NCBI RefSeq assembly: GCF_003014755.1
Contig: NZ_PYAW01000001.1
Coordinates: forward strand, 1,736,001-1,800,000
DNA from: Chitinophaga niastensis
GTDB lineage: Bacteria; Bacteroidota; Bacteroidia; Chitinophagales; Chitinophagaceae
Direction: 5' to 3'
DNA length: 64,000 nucleotides
In this document: positions 42,767 through 51,098 of the stretch, piece after piece
Layout: the number at the start of each line of letters is the position of its first letter
Numbering within the stretch: the first letter of the stretch is position 1
Notes under the pieces: generated by a model
Seen by the model: only the letters and a program-made list of their open reading frames with translations
What the model was told of the DNA's origin: nothing
Database searches by the model: none
Translations under genes and position numbers: made by a program

Positions 42767-42767
42767 T

Positions 42768-42867
42768 AAAATTACGAATTACGAATTGCGAATTACGGTT
42801 TGGTGAGTAGATTTTCGGGTAGATCTTCATATAAAGCCGTAATTCGCAATTCGTAATTCGTAATTTT
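42768..42867. repeat. Family B palindrome between pssA and purS
   Basis: Perfect 31-base arms at 42768-42798 and 42837-42867 (AAAATTACGAATTACGAATT, then GCGAATTACGG). It begins just after the pssA stop and ends five bases before the -7 element of purS. Confidence 0.88.
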
Positions 42868-42871
42868 AATG

Positions 42872-42879
42872 TAGGTTTG
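42872..42879 (+). promoter_or_regulatory. -7 element of purS beside a repeat
   Basis: TAGGTTTG matches TAnnTTTG, 19 bases before the purS ATG. The position 19 bases upstream (TTC at 42850-42852) lies in the right arm of the family B palindrome, so the repeat may supply the -33 side. Confidence 0.4.
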
Positions 42880-42898
42880 CGGCAAAATTTTTAGCACA

Positions 42899-43144
42899 AT
42901 GACTTTTACTGCACATATCAATGTGATGCCACTGAAAGAATTATTGGATCCGCAAGGTAAAGCGGTGATGAGTGGTCTCAAAAACCTTGGCATGGGCCAG
43001 GTACAAGATGTACGGATTGGTAAACACATTACCCTGCAAATTGAAGCCGCCAGCAAGGAAGAAGCACAGCAGATCGCTGAAAGTGCCTGCCAGAAGCTGT
43101 TGGCTAACCAGGTAATGGAATCTTTTGAAGTACAGATACAATAA
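42899..43144 (+). CDS. purS: Phosphoribosylformylglycinamidine synthase subunit PurS
   Basis: Small subunit of the three-part FGAM synthase (PurSQL) of purine synthesis; it holds the PurQ-PurL complex together. The 81 residues show the family pattern: an N-terminal strand TAHINVMPLKELLDPQGKAV, NLGMGQVQDVRIGKHITLQI and a C-terminal helix ending QKLLANQVMESFEVQI. PurQ and PurL are not in the window, so the complex is encoded at separate loci. The gene is enclosed between two family B palindromes. Confidence 0.93.
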   Translation: MTFTAHINVMPLKELLDPQGKAVMSGLKNLGMGQVQDVRIGKHITLQIEAASKEEAQQIAESACQKLLANQVMESFEVQIQ

Positions 43145-43146
43145 AT

Positions 43147-43255
43147 AATTACGAATTACGAATTGCGAATTACGGAGTTGTGAGGAGATTTTTACGAAGA
43201 TCTTCGATGATTTCTCCTCTTCGATCCGTAATTCGTGAACCGTAATTCGTAATTA
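43147..43255. repeat. Family B palindrome between purS and rsmI
   Basis: Left arm AATTACGAATTACGAATTGC with GAATTACGGA (43147-43176) pairs imperfectly with the right arm (43226-43255), enclosing an inner stem around GGAGATTTTTACGAAGATC / GATCTTCGATGATTTCTCC. It starts three bases after the purS stop and ends directly at the rsmI ATG. Confidence 0.82.
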
Positions 43256-43924
43256 ATGAAATTATACCTCGTTCCATCTCCTATCGGCAACCTTGCCGAT
43301 ATTACCTACAGAGCTGTAAAAGTACTGGAGGAAGCAGATTTGATTTTGGCTGAAGACACCCGTACTTCCAGTGTATTGCTACGGCATTACCAGATTAACA
43401 AGCCAGTTACGCCCTATCATCAGCATAACGAACATAAGATTGTGCAGCACCTGCTGTCGCAATTACAAGGTGGCAAAACGATGGCCATGCTCACAGATGC
43501 CGGTACTCCCGGTATTTCTGATCCCGGCTTTTTACTGGTACGTGAATGTAATCGTGCAGGCGTACCCGTAGAATGTTTACCTGGTGCTACCGCCTTTGTA
43601 CCTGCACTGGTGAATAGTGGCATTCCAATGAACCGTTTTGCCTTTGAAGGTTTTCCTCCACTCAAAAAGGGCCGCCATACCCTGTTTACACAACTCGCAA
43701 CGGAAGAACGTACCATCGTTTTTTATGAATCACCTATGCGATTGGTCAAAACCCTGGCTGATCTGATACAGTACTTCGGACCTGAACGCCCCTGCTCCGT
43801 AAGCCGCGAGCTCACTAAAATGTTTGAAGAAAACAAACGCGGTACCTTGCAGGAAGTACATGATCACTTTGCCGCTAAACCGGTGAAAGGCGAAATAGTA
43901 TTGGTGGTACAGGGCGTGGAATAA
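43256..43924 (+). CDS. rsmI: 16S rRNA (cytidine1402-2'-O)-methyltransferase
   Basis: SAM-dependent tetrapyrrole-methylase-fold enzyme that 2'-O-methylates C1402 in the ribosomal decoding centre. The 222 residues match the family: MKLYLVPSPIGNLADITYRA, ILAEDTRTSSVLLRHYQI, MLTDAGTPGISDPGFLLVRE, LPGATAFVPALVNSG and FYESPMRLVKTL. Its start codon directly follows the right arm of a palindrome, so the leader must include the repeat or a hairpin at the very 5' end. Confidence 0.96.
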   Translation: MKLYLVPSPIGNLADITYRAVKVLEEADLILAEDTRTSSVLLRHYQINKPVTPYHQHNEHKIVQHLLSQLQGGKTMAMLTDAGTPGISDPGFLLVRECNRAGVPVECLPGATAFVPALVNSGIPMNRFAFEGFPPLKKGRHTLFTQLATEERTIVFYESPMRLVKTLADLIQYFGPERPCSVSRELTKMFEENKRGTLQEVHDHFAAKPVKGEIVLVVQGVE

Positions 43925-44002
43925 TTTTTTCTCCTGGTTATTTCCTGTTGACATACCGTTGTCACATGCATGTAGTTGTTTTGTATTTCAAATCATTTAC
44001 CC

Positions 44003-45073
44003 ATGTCCACTATTGATATTGCCGGACAACGTTTATTCCACCAGCAATTATTGCAAACTTCCTTCAAACAGCCGCATGAAGTGGTATCCTGGTTTGGCGC
44101 TATGCAGTCACAGGAATATGCCAACAGCAAGTGGGGCATAGGTGTGCGCCTGCCCGGCAGCACCGATGCAGATATCGAAAAAGCAATCAGCAATAAATCT
44201 ATTGTCCGTACCTCCGCATTGCGTGGTACATTACATCTGATGGCTGCAGAAGATATCCGTTGGATACTTACACTCATACAACCTAATGTGATGACGCGTA
44301 TGCGTAGTATAGAACGGAAGTTAGGTATGGATGATCATCTGTTCGACAAAACCAATCAGTTGATAAAAAAGGCATTAGAGGGCGGACAGCAGCTTATTCG
44401 CAAAGAGCTGATAGCGTTAATGCAGGAAAAAGGTATCAATACAGAAGAGAACAGAATGAACCATATCCTTTACCGGGCTTCATTGACAGGTATTATCTGC
44501 AATGGTCCGCTGAGAGGTAAACAACACACACATACACTCCTGGATGAATGGTTGCCTGTTTCGAAACAACTTAGCAGAGAGCAATCATTATCAACCCTCG
44601 CGCAACGTTATTTTACCAGCCATGGACCCGCTACGGTGGCTGATTTTGCATTGTGGTCAGGATTATCCGTTACGGATGCCAGGGCCGGTTTGGAAATGGT
44701 AAAAAAATCCCTGGTATCGCATCGTATCAATGAAGCGGAATACTGGACAGCCCCCGGGAAAGTTAATGTGCCGGATGATACCGCCTTTTTATTACCTGCT
44801 TTTGATGAATATTTCATCGCTTATAAAGATCGCAGCGACGTGATAGATATGGCTCATGCAAACAAAGTAATGACTATCAATGGCATCTTTAACCCGGTGA
44901 TGGTTATCAATGGACAGGTAGTGGGAACATGGAAACGAACTTTTAAAAAGGATACCGTTACTATTGAAACGGCGCCCTTTAAGCCCCTGAAGAAAGCCCA
45001 GCAGAAAGCATTAGAAGCCGCCGGTCTGCAATATGCACAGTTTCTGGATCTGAAACTGGCAGGCTTTCATTAA
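44003..45073 (+). CDS. Winged-helix protein of the AlkZ/YcaQ (HTH_42) family
   Basis: A 356-residue protein of the family that includes DNA glycosylases AlkZ and YcaQ, which unhook bulky or crosslinked alkylation damage. The conserved blocks are the N-terminal MSTIDIAGQRLFHQQLLQ, AMQSQEYANSKWGIG (with a QxQ motif at the position used for catalysis in AlkZ), SIVRTSALRGTLHLMAAEDI, and AFDEYFIAYKDRSD. The ATG at 44003 fits the family start. Whether this subgroup has glycosylase activity is not shown by the sequence. Convergent with the nitroreductase gene, overlapping by four bases. Confidence 0.85.
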   Translation: MSTIDIAGQRLFHQQLLQTSFKQPHEVVSWFGAMQSQEYANSKWGIGVRLPGSTDADIEKAISNKSIVRTSALRGTLHLMAAEDIRWILTLIQPNVMTRMRSIERKLGMDDHLFDKTNQLIKKALEGGQQLIRKELIALMQEKGINTEENRMNHILYRASLTGIICNGPLRGKQHTHTLLDEWLPVSKQLSREQSLSTLAQRYFTSHGPATVADFALWSGLSVTDARAGLEMVKKSLVSHRINEAEYWTAPGKVNVPDDTAFLLPAFDEYFIAYKDRSDVIDMAHANKVMTINGIFNPVMVINGQVVGTWKRTFKKDTVTIETAPFKPLKKAQQKALEAAGLQYAQFLDLKLAGFH

Positions 45074-45753
45074 TAAAATACAGCTACTTCTTCCAATGGT
45101 TTTCGGTGAATATCCGGTACCCAGCACTCAGCTGCAGGATAACCAACAGGCACCAGCAGAAATGCTTTTTCATTGTCTGGTCTGCCTAAAATATCTCCTA
45201 AAAAATTCATCGGACTGGGTGTATGTGTTAATGCAACAAGTCCTGCATGATGAATAGCTGCTAAAAGGAAGCCCGCAGCGATACCGGCACTTTCCTGTAC
45301 ATAGTAGTTGTTCCTTTTTTTGCCGTTGTCATCTGTTTCATAAATGCGTTTAAATAGAATGATCAGCCAGGGAGCTACTTCCAGAAATGGCTTATGCCAG
45401 TCTGTTTGCAAGGGTTTCAGATCATCCAGCCATTCTTTTGGCATACGGCTGTTGTAGCTTTTGTATTCTTCTTTTTCGGCTTCCTCACGGATCACTTTTT
45501 TTATGTCCGGGTTCTGCACCGCGCAAAAAGTCCATGGTTGTTTATGGGCGCCGGAAGGTGCTGTATTGGCCGTGCGGATGATGTCTGCGATCACTTCTTT
45601 AGGTACGGGTGTATCTGAAAAATCGCGGACTGTTCTTCGTTTATCCATCCACGTTAGAAAGGATGCTGCCTGCGAAATCATGCCAGGAGCATCGTAGGTG
45701 TCGTGTGTATAACTGACAAAAGGGTAACCATCAATAAGTTTCTTGGATGACAT
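45070..45753 (-). CDS. Nitroreductase-family flavoprotein, iodotyrosine-deiodinase-like
   Basis: A 227-residue FMN oxidoreductase. RRTVRDFSDTPVPKEVIADI with ANTAPSGAHKQPWTF is the FMN-binding entry, and MPKEWLDDLKPLQTDWHKPF followed by LEVAPWLIILFK resembles the active-site lid of bacterial iodotyrosine deiodinase homologs. The C terminus has LTHTPSPMNFLGDILGRP and LLVPVGYPA. Reductive dehalogenation or general nitro/quinone reduction are both possible; the physiological substrate in heterotrophs is unknown. Divergent from the M1 peptidase. Confidence 0.85.
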   Translation of the reverse strand: MSSKKLIDGYPFVSYTHDTYDAPGMISQAASFLTWMDKRRTVRDFSDTPVPKEVIADIIRTANTAPSGAHKQPWTFCAVQNPDIKKVIREEAEKEEYKSYNSRMPKEWLDDLKPLQTDWHKPFLEVAPWLIILFKRIYETDDNGKKRNNYYVQESAGIAAGFLLAAIHHAGLVALTHTPSPMNFLGDILGRPDNEKAFLLVPVGYPAAECWVPDIHRKPLEEVAVFY

Positions 45754-45877
45754 GGGTGTATGATTTTACTAAATTTAAGAATTATCTGCCGATTGCCATT
45801 GGTGTAATTATATGGCTTTATGGCCTGATACTATCCCTAAATGCTTATTTTAGCTGCCTGAATCAAATTTTTACGGA

Positions 45878-47764
45878 ATGAAGCACCGGGTATTAGGAAG
45901 CTGTCTTGCCATTGCTATGCTGGCAGGCAGTTGGTTACAACTTCAGGCACAGTCTGATCGCTGGCAACAAAGAGTAAAATACACCATGGATGTTGCAGTA
46001 GATGCACCTGCCAACCAATTCAAAGGCAAACAACACCTGGAATATTATAACAACTCCCCCGATACATTAAAGAAAGTCTTTTATCACCTGTACTGGAACG
46101 CATTTCAGCCTAACAGCATGATGGATGTACGCAGCCGTGAGCTGGGTAAAATATCCGTAGGGAAAGACAGAAAAGGCAATAATCGCCTGGACTGGGATAA
46201 CCGTGTACGTGATCGTATTTCTAAACTGGGGCCTGATGAAATAGGCTACCAGAAAGTGATTTCACTGAAACGCGATGGTAAACCACAACGCTTTAAAGTA
46301 GTAGAAACCATCCTGGAAGTGCCGCTGGATAAGCCTATCCTGCCACATGCCAAAGCAGCATTTGATATGGAGTTTGAGGCACAGGTGCCGGTGCAGATTC
46401 GTCGCAGTGGTCGTAATAATTCTGAAGGTGTGGACTTTTCTATGGCGCAGTGGTATCCTAAAATGTGTGAGTATGATTACGAAGGATGGCATGCTACACC
46501 TTACATTGCCCGCGAATTTTACGGTGTATGGGGCGACTATGACGTGAAAATTACCATCGATAAAAAATATGTGCTGGGCGGTTCCGGATACTTGCAGAAT
46601 CCCAACCAGATTGGTTATGGCTATGAAGCGCCCGGCGCTAAAGTTACAAGGCCGGCCGGTAATACCCTGACCTGGCATTTTATTGCACCCAATGTACACG
46701 ATTTTGTATGGGCTGCTGATCCTGAATACAAGCACATTACACAAAAAGTAGACGGTTTTACTGCACATTTCCTCTACCTGGATAATGATAATACTCACAA
46801 TACCTGGCCACAGCTGGCAAAGATGATCCCTAAAGCATACAGCTATATCAAAGCACATTACGGCGCTTACCCTTATGAGCAATATTCCTTTATTCAAGGT
46901 GGCGATGGTGGTATGGAATATCCAATGGCTACCCTGATCATGGGCAATGGTAAAATGGATGGCTTATATGGTGTAGCTATACACGAATGGATGCATAGCT
47001 GGTACCAGGGGATGCTGGCTACCAATGAAAGCCTGTATCCATGGATGGATGAAGGTTTTACCACTTTCGCACAGGACAATACTATTTATAATACTGTCGA
47101 TTCCCTGAAAGGCCGTAACCCGCACGACGATTCTTATGCAGGTTATTTTGCACTGGCAAGAAGCGCTTTTGAAGAACCGGCTACCACGCACGCTGATCAT
47201 TACAACACTAACTACGGATACAGCCTCACTGCTTATTCCAAAGGTGCAGTATTCCTGGAGCAGTTGGGATATGTTATTGGCGCTCAAAACCGCGACAATG
47301 GCCTGTTACGCTACTACAAAGAGTGGCGTTTTAAACACCCTAACGTGAATGATTTTATCCGCGTGATGGAGAAAGAAAGTGGCATTGCACTGGACTGGTA
47401 CAAACAATACTTTATCAATTCCACCAAGCATATTGATTACAGTATTGATAGTGTATATGATAAGGGTAACAAAACTATTGTGCGTTTGCGCCGCATAGGA
47501 TATATGCCTATGCCTGTTGACTTTATGGTAACCGATAAGAATGGAAATAAAGTACTGCACTATATTCCATTGTCTATCATGTATGGTGAAAAGCCTAATG
47601 AATATACAGGCGTAAAACGTATAGTCGATACCGTATGGTACTGGACCAATCCTACTTATGAAATAGAGCTGGACATTCCGTTATCTGATATTAAAGAGAT
47701 GGAGATAGATCCGAGTCAGCGTATGGCAGATGTAGACAGAAGTAATAATAAAGCAGTATCGTAA
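45878..47764 (+). CDS. Exported M1-family zinc metallopeptidase
   Basis: A 628-residue gluzincin. A signal peptide (AIAMLAGSWLQLQAQ) precedes an N-terminal beta domain and the thermolysin-like catalytic domain with the exopeptidase motif GGMEYPMATLI and the zinc site HEWMHSW (His369, Glu370, His373) followed after 18 residues by Glu392 in WMDEGFTTF. A C-terminal beta region follows, but no T9SS tail is visible, so it is probably periplasmic or outer-membrane associated. The stop codon TAA overlaps the left end of a family A palindrome. Confidence 0.93.
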   Translation: MKHRVLGSCLAIAMLAGSWLQLQAQSDRWQQRVKYTMDVAVDAPANQFKGKQHLEYYNNSPDTLKKVFYHLYWNAFQPNSMMDVRSRELGKISVGKDRKGNNRLDWDNRVRDRISKLGPDEIGYQKVISLKRDGKPQRFKVVETILEVPLDKPILPHAKAAFDMEFEAQVPVQIRRSGRNNSEGVDFSMAQWYPKMCEYDYEGWHATPYIAREFYGVWGDYDVKITIDKKYVLGGSGYLQNPNQIGYGYEAPGAKVTRPAGNTLTWHFIAPNVHDFVWAADPEYKHITQKVDGFTAHFLYLDNDNTHNTWPQLAKMIPKAYSYIKAHYGAYPYEQYSFIQGGDGGMEYPMATLIMGNGKMDGLYGVAIHEWMHSWYQGMLATNESLYPWMDEGFTTFAQDNTIYNTVDSLKGRNPHDDSYAGYFALARSAFEEPATTHADHYNTNYGYSLTAYSKGAVFLEQLGYVIGAQNRDNGLLRYYKEWRFKHPNVNDFIRVMEKESGIALDWYKQYFINSTKHIDYSIDSVYDKGNKTIVRLRRIGYMPMPVDFMVTDKNGNKVLHYIPLSIMYGEKPNEYTGVKRIVDTVWYWTNPTYEIELDIPLSDIKEMEIDPSQRMADVDRSNNKAVS

Positions 47765-47954
47765 ATTGTCTTGCTCCCGATTAGACTGATTATGATGATT
47801 ACGCTGATTATATTTTTTTGATTATAAAAAGATTAGCGAAGATTAAAGCCAATTTACCGGCTTCGATCTTCGCTAATCTTTTTATAATCTTTCAAAATCA
47901 AAAAAATAATCAGGGTAATCATCATAATCAGTCTAATCGGGAGCAAGACAATTT
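47763..47954. repeat. Family A palindrome between convergent genes
   Basis: Outer arms 47763-47801 and 47916-47954 pair perfectly over 39 bases, with further near-perfect pairing inward and a core GATTAGCGAAGAT stem. It extends from inside the M1 peptidase stop to the stop of the patatin gene. It carries TGCTCCC / GGGAGCA where other copies carry TTCTCCC / GGGAGAA. Confidence 0.9.
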
Positions 47955-48955
47955 CACCCGAATAGCATTGCCGCTTTTTCCTCTCCTGCGGCCAGCATTT
48001 CCTTCATCACTTCCGGTGTAAATTCCATTCCGCCCATTTCTACATCCAGGGCTCTATCCGGCCGGATGACATGCAATTCCACGAGCTTCTTTTCTTTAAA
48101 AGGATCTGCATCAGGGATGTCGAAATATTTTTTGATATCTGCAGCAGCAATACCAGCCTTTTTCATTTTATTTTTTACAGCATCCAGGTAGGTTAATGCC
48201 TTGTTGTGTAACAGGGTCATCTTCACGTCTGTGGCGGCGAGTTCGTTGGTGTTATTGTCTATATGACGTTCCAGGATATCGATTACATTCTTGAATTGAA
48301 TATCATCTTCTGGTGGTGTTTCCTGTGTCAACAGAATGGTGTATATGTTAGTGGCGCCATGGTCAATGGCCAACTGAATGGGGGCGTAGTGACTTCCGCC
48401 ACCGTTGGTGAATTGCTGCACCTGGTCCGGCAGGGAGGACATCTCTACTGGTGGCATGAAAACCGGCATACTGCAGGAGGCCAGCACAGCTTCCCGGAGC
48501 GATTGTGTATCGGACAATTTGACTATATCATAATCTTTTTTTGTTATGGTATCACGTGTAGGTGAGAAGTAAGTAGTACGGCCGGTTTGTAAGCACAAAC
48601 CCGTTACAAATACGGCTGTTTTTAATTGTTCCAGTGCTACAAACCGGGCATCTGTAAAGATACTGTTTAGCTTATGTACCAATGGGGTAGCATTATACAG
48701 CGCGTTGTTATTGGTAAAACGCTGTACCATGTTAGCGGTAGTAACGATATCCGCTGTACTGTTGCTGGTGAATAATTTCTCTAACAAATTAATCTCTCCC
48801 AGCGCAGCCAGTGGGGCAATGATTGCACTGGTACTGGTACCACAAAAGAGATCAAATTGAATATCACGTCGGTGTGCATATAAATATTTAAGTACGCCAA
48901 CAGCAAAGGCACCTCTGGAGCCACCGCCGCTAATTACTAATGCAGTTTTAGCCAT
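47954..48955 (-). CDS. Patatin-like phospholipase
   Basis: A 333-residue lipid acyl hydrolase. The oxyanion loop GGGSRGAFAVGVLKYL, the nucleophile elbow GTSTSAI (GxSxx) and the Asp-containing segment FTNGGGSHYAPIQLAIDHG of the Ser-Asp dyad region are visible; in the last motif the usual DGG is NGG, so the catalytic aspartate is uncertain. No signal peptide, so it is probably cytoplasmic. It shares its stop with a family A palindrome and is followed upstream by a DinB gene. Confidence 0.85.
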   Translation of the reverse strand: MAKTALVISGGGSRGAFAVGVLKYLYAHRRDIQFDLFCGTSTSAIIAPLAALGEINLLEKLFTSNSTADIVTTANMVQRFTNNNALYNATPLVHKLNSIFTDARFVALEQLKTAVFVTGLCLQTGRTTYFSPTRDTITKKDYDIVKLSDTQSLREAVLASCSMPVFMPPVEMSSLPDQVQQFTNGGGSHYAPIQLAIDHGATNIYTILLTQETPPEDDIQFKNVIDILERHIDNNTNELAATDVKMTLLHNKALTYLDAVKNKMKKAGIAAADIKKYFDIPDADPFKEKKLVELHVIRPDRALDVEMGGMEFTPEVMKEMLAAGEEKAAMLFG

Positions 48956-48989
48956 GGTAATTTTTTAGTATCCCAGGGCCAATTTAGGA

Positions 48990-49556
48990 TTAAAAAATTA
49001 GTTGTTGTAATTGATTTTGCCAGGTATGACCTTGTAATTCCTGATCCTTTAGTCTGGTTAAGTGATGTTGGTTATGATAAGCAGTATAATACAACATTTC
49101 ACGGATGGGAATCTTCCCCAGGAGTGGATGTGGTAAACGATATCTATCCAGGTCATTTTCAGACCAGGTTAATAGTTTAGTGGCCAGTTTATTTTTTTGA
49201 TTCATAAAGCTCCGTATGAGTGCCGGGCGTTGTGCCGGATAAATTACACCCGGCTGATATGCCCTGGTAGCTTTAGCGCCGGCTGTCAATACTTGTTGGT
49301 AATGAGATACAAGGGTATCGTAGGAGCGGGATGGCCGTTGATTAACACCAAAATAAAGCAGGGTTATTTTAGGAAACCCCAATGCACTGCTTACCGGCCG
49401 GATGGATTTAGTCAGATGATCCAGTTGTTGACCTGCTGACCATTTACCGTAGGGTGATGCGGTAAAACGTATATCCTGCAACGTATTGACAAAATCAACG
49501 AAATTGTCAAAAGTCTTATTCAGTAGAGATTGAATCTCATGCTGGTTCAGGTACAT
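48990..49556 (-). CDS. DinB-like protein
   Basis: A 188-residue four-helix-bundle protein from the ATG at 49556 (MYLNQHEIQSLLNKTFDNFV). The histidines of the metal site are seen in AGQQLDHLTKSIRP and near the end in YYTAYHNQHHLTRLKDQELQ, a pattern shared by the YfiT/DinB-2 branch. Not closely similar to the other DinB protein at 3748-4239. It is upstream of, and 34 bases from, the patatin gene on the same strand. Activity unknown. Confidence 0.82.
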   Translation of the reverse strand: MYLNQHEIQSLLNKTFDNFVDFVNTLQDIRFTASPYGKWSAGQQLDHLTKSIRPVSSALGFPKITLLYFGVNQRPSRSYDTLVSHYQQVLTAGAKATRAYQPGVIYPAQRPALIRSFMNQKNKLATKLLTWSENDLDRYRLPHPLLGKIPIREMLYYTAYHNQHHLTRLKDQELQGHTWQNQLQQLIF

Positions 49557-49753
49557 AGGAGGAAGATTTAGAGGGTGCAGAAAACACAAAACCCTGGCGC
49601 TTTAATTAACATACCCTGGCCATTGCATTCTCTCTGAAGTTACACCAGATTTACGAGCCGGCCAACAGGAAATAAACATATAAAATACGTGTATATGTAT
49701 TTAAAAGGGCTTTTAGGCTGGAATATTATCAATAGGCTAATAATTTCTTAAAA

Positions 49754-49963
49754 TTATTCCAGCACCTCACATACAAAACCCTGCTTTTTAACAAAATCTA
49801 TGATAATATTTTCCTCCACCTGTAAATCAGCAATGCGTAGTACTTTATCACAGTCGTCGAGGTCAACGTGGCAGGAGCCCACCGGAAAACTGGATGCTAT
49901 GGCCTGGATCATGTGTTGACGATCTTTCTGGCTGCCTATATTGGTTTTGAATATACCTATCAT
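49754..49963 (-). CDS. Small HMA-like protein without CXXC
   Basis: A 69-residue protein from ATG 49963 (MIGIFKTNIGSQKDRQHMIQ). The alternation of strand and helix, with CHVDLDDCDKVLRIADL and a final ENIIIDFVKKQGFVCEVLE, resembles the heavy-metal-associated ferredoxin-like fold, but the metal-binding CXXC loop is missing. It ends an operon of sigma factor, membrane protein and this gene (13 bases from the latter). Function unknown; a regulatory or protein-protein role is a guess. Confidence 0.7.
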   Translation of the reverse strand: MIGIFKTNIGSQKDRQHMIQAIASSFPVGSCHVDLDDCDKVLRIADLQVEENIIIDFVKKQGFVCEVLE

Positions 49964-49976
49964 CGCACAATGTTTT

Positions 49977-50405
49977 TTAGTGTGATTCTTTGTCTTCCTT
50001 TTTAATATCCTCGTCTTCCTTTTTAGTATCATCCCAGTCCCAGTCTGCTCCCCAAGCGTAGCCTGGTCTGCAACGATTCCTTAAATGTTGTTTCATTTTT
50101 TCCTGCTGCTCTGGTGTCATATGAGCCATCTTCTCTTTGATGCGGGCTTTCCAATCGCCACCGCCGCCCCATCGGCCACCGCCACCCCATGAGCGCTGGT
50201 GGTTATGCCAGCCAAAGAGAAGTTTACCTAATAACAGTAACCCTAACGCCTGCCAGTAAGTAATCACCGGACCATGGAATAGTTCGGGGATCAGGTAGTT
50301 CCACAACAGCATGGTTGCAAATCCAACTACTATTATAAACACCACACCCATTACCAGGAACTTTGCTATGTGGAAGCCTCTGCGTTTGCCAAATTCGTTT
50401 CTCAT
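49977..50405 (-). CDS. Two-span membrane protein with charged tail
   Basis: A 142-residue protein of unknown function. Two hydrophobic helices (FLVMGVVFIIVVGFATMLLW and YWQALGLLLLGKLLFGW) are followed by a Gly/Trp-rich linker (SWGGGGRWGGGGDWKAR), a helical KEKMAHMTPEQQEKMKQHLR segment reminiscent of Spy/CpxP-type LTxxQ helices, and a very acidic/lysine tail (KKEDEDIKKEDKESH). It directly follows the ECF sigma gene (17 bases), the position typical for anti-sigma or sigma-controlled genes. Confidence 0.75.
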   Translation of the reverse strand: MRNEFGKRRGFHIAKFLVMGVVFIIVVGFATMLLWNYLIPELFHGPVITYWQALGLLLLGKLLFGWHNHQRSWGGGGRWGGGGDWKARIKEKMAHMTPEQQEKMKQHLRNRCRPGYAWGADWDWDDTKKEDEDIKKEDKESH

Positions 50406-50422
50406 ATCTTTAATAAATTAAC

Positions 50423-50980
50423 TTAGTTGTTTAATAATTCACTGTACAAGTCTGCTAACCGCTCCCGCAAATATAATACTGCGTAGCGTTTGCGCGATAA
50501 CAGGGTATTTACGCTGATACCGGTTTCTTCACTCATTTCTTTAAAAGATCTTCCTTCCAGCTCATGTTGTAAAAATACCTGTCGTTGTTCTGCCGGTAAT
50601 TCATCTATTGCCTCCATAATAGTTTCCGACATGATTTTCCGCACCATAGGGGTATCTGCCTGTAACGCTTCATCCGACAGTATTTCAGGAAGGAATAGTA
50701 CCTCTTCGCCTTCTATTTCACGTGCATAATCGGCAAAGGGTGTTTCTTTTTTCTTCCGGAACCAGTCTGTTATTCTGTTACGCGTTACAGCAAACAGCCA
50801 CCCGGTGATAGAATCTATCTGGCTTCCCAGCCGGAGGTATTCTGTAAACTGATAAAAAACGTCCTGTAAAATATCTTCAGCATCGGACGCATTACTTACC
50901 CGCTGCCGGATAAAGTGCAGCAATCGCTTGCGTTCCTGCTTCACGGTTGCCTGTATGCGTTCGTTTTGCTCTATGGCCAT
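50423..50980 (-). CDS. ECF-type RNA polymerase sigma factor
   Basis: A 185-residue sigma-70 family factor. Region 2 is in RVSNASDAEDILQDVFYQFT and ITGWLFAVTRNRITDWFRKK, region 4 in IDELPAEQRQVFLQHELEGR followed by SFKEMSEETGISVNTLLSRK. The ATG at 50980 gives the usual short leader; an upstream start at 51010 is possible. No classical FecR-type anti-sigma is next to it; the two downstream small genes are co-transcribed. Divergent from a cation-efflux gene, suggesting metal or envelope stress as the signal. Confidence 0.9.
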   Translation of the reverse strand: MAIEQNERIQATVKQERKRLLHFIRQRVSNASDAEDILQDVFYQFTEYLRLGSQIDSITGWLFAVTRNRITDWFRKKKETPFADYAREIEGEEVLFLPEILSDEALQADTPMVRKIMSETIMEAIDELPAEQRQVFLQHELEGRSFKEMSEETGISVNTLLSRKRYAVLYLRERLADLYSELLNN

Positions 50981-51098
50981 AATGCTATTTGTAAGGACCA
51001 GCTGTTTCATCTTAATAAGGATGACGAAACAACGTTGCAGATATTTTACGGTTGCTGAAAAAAATTCAACTTAATTTAGGCAGATAGAAATTTGTCTT

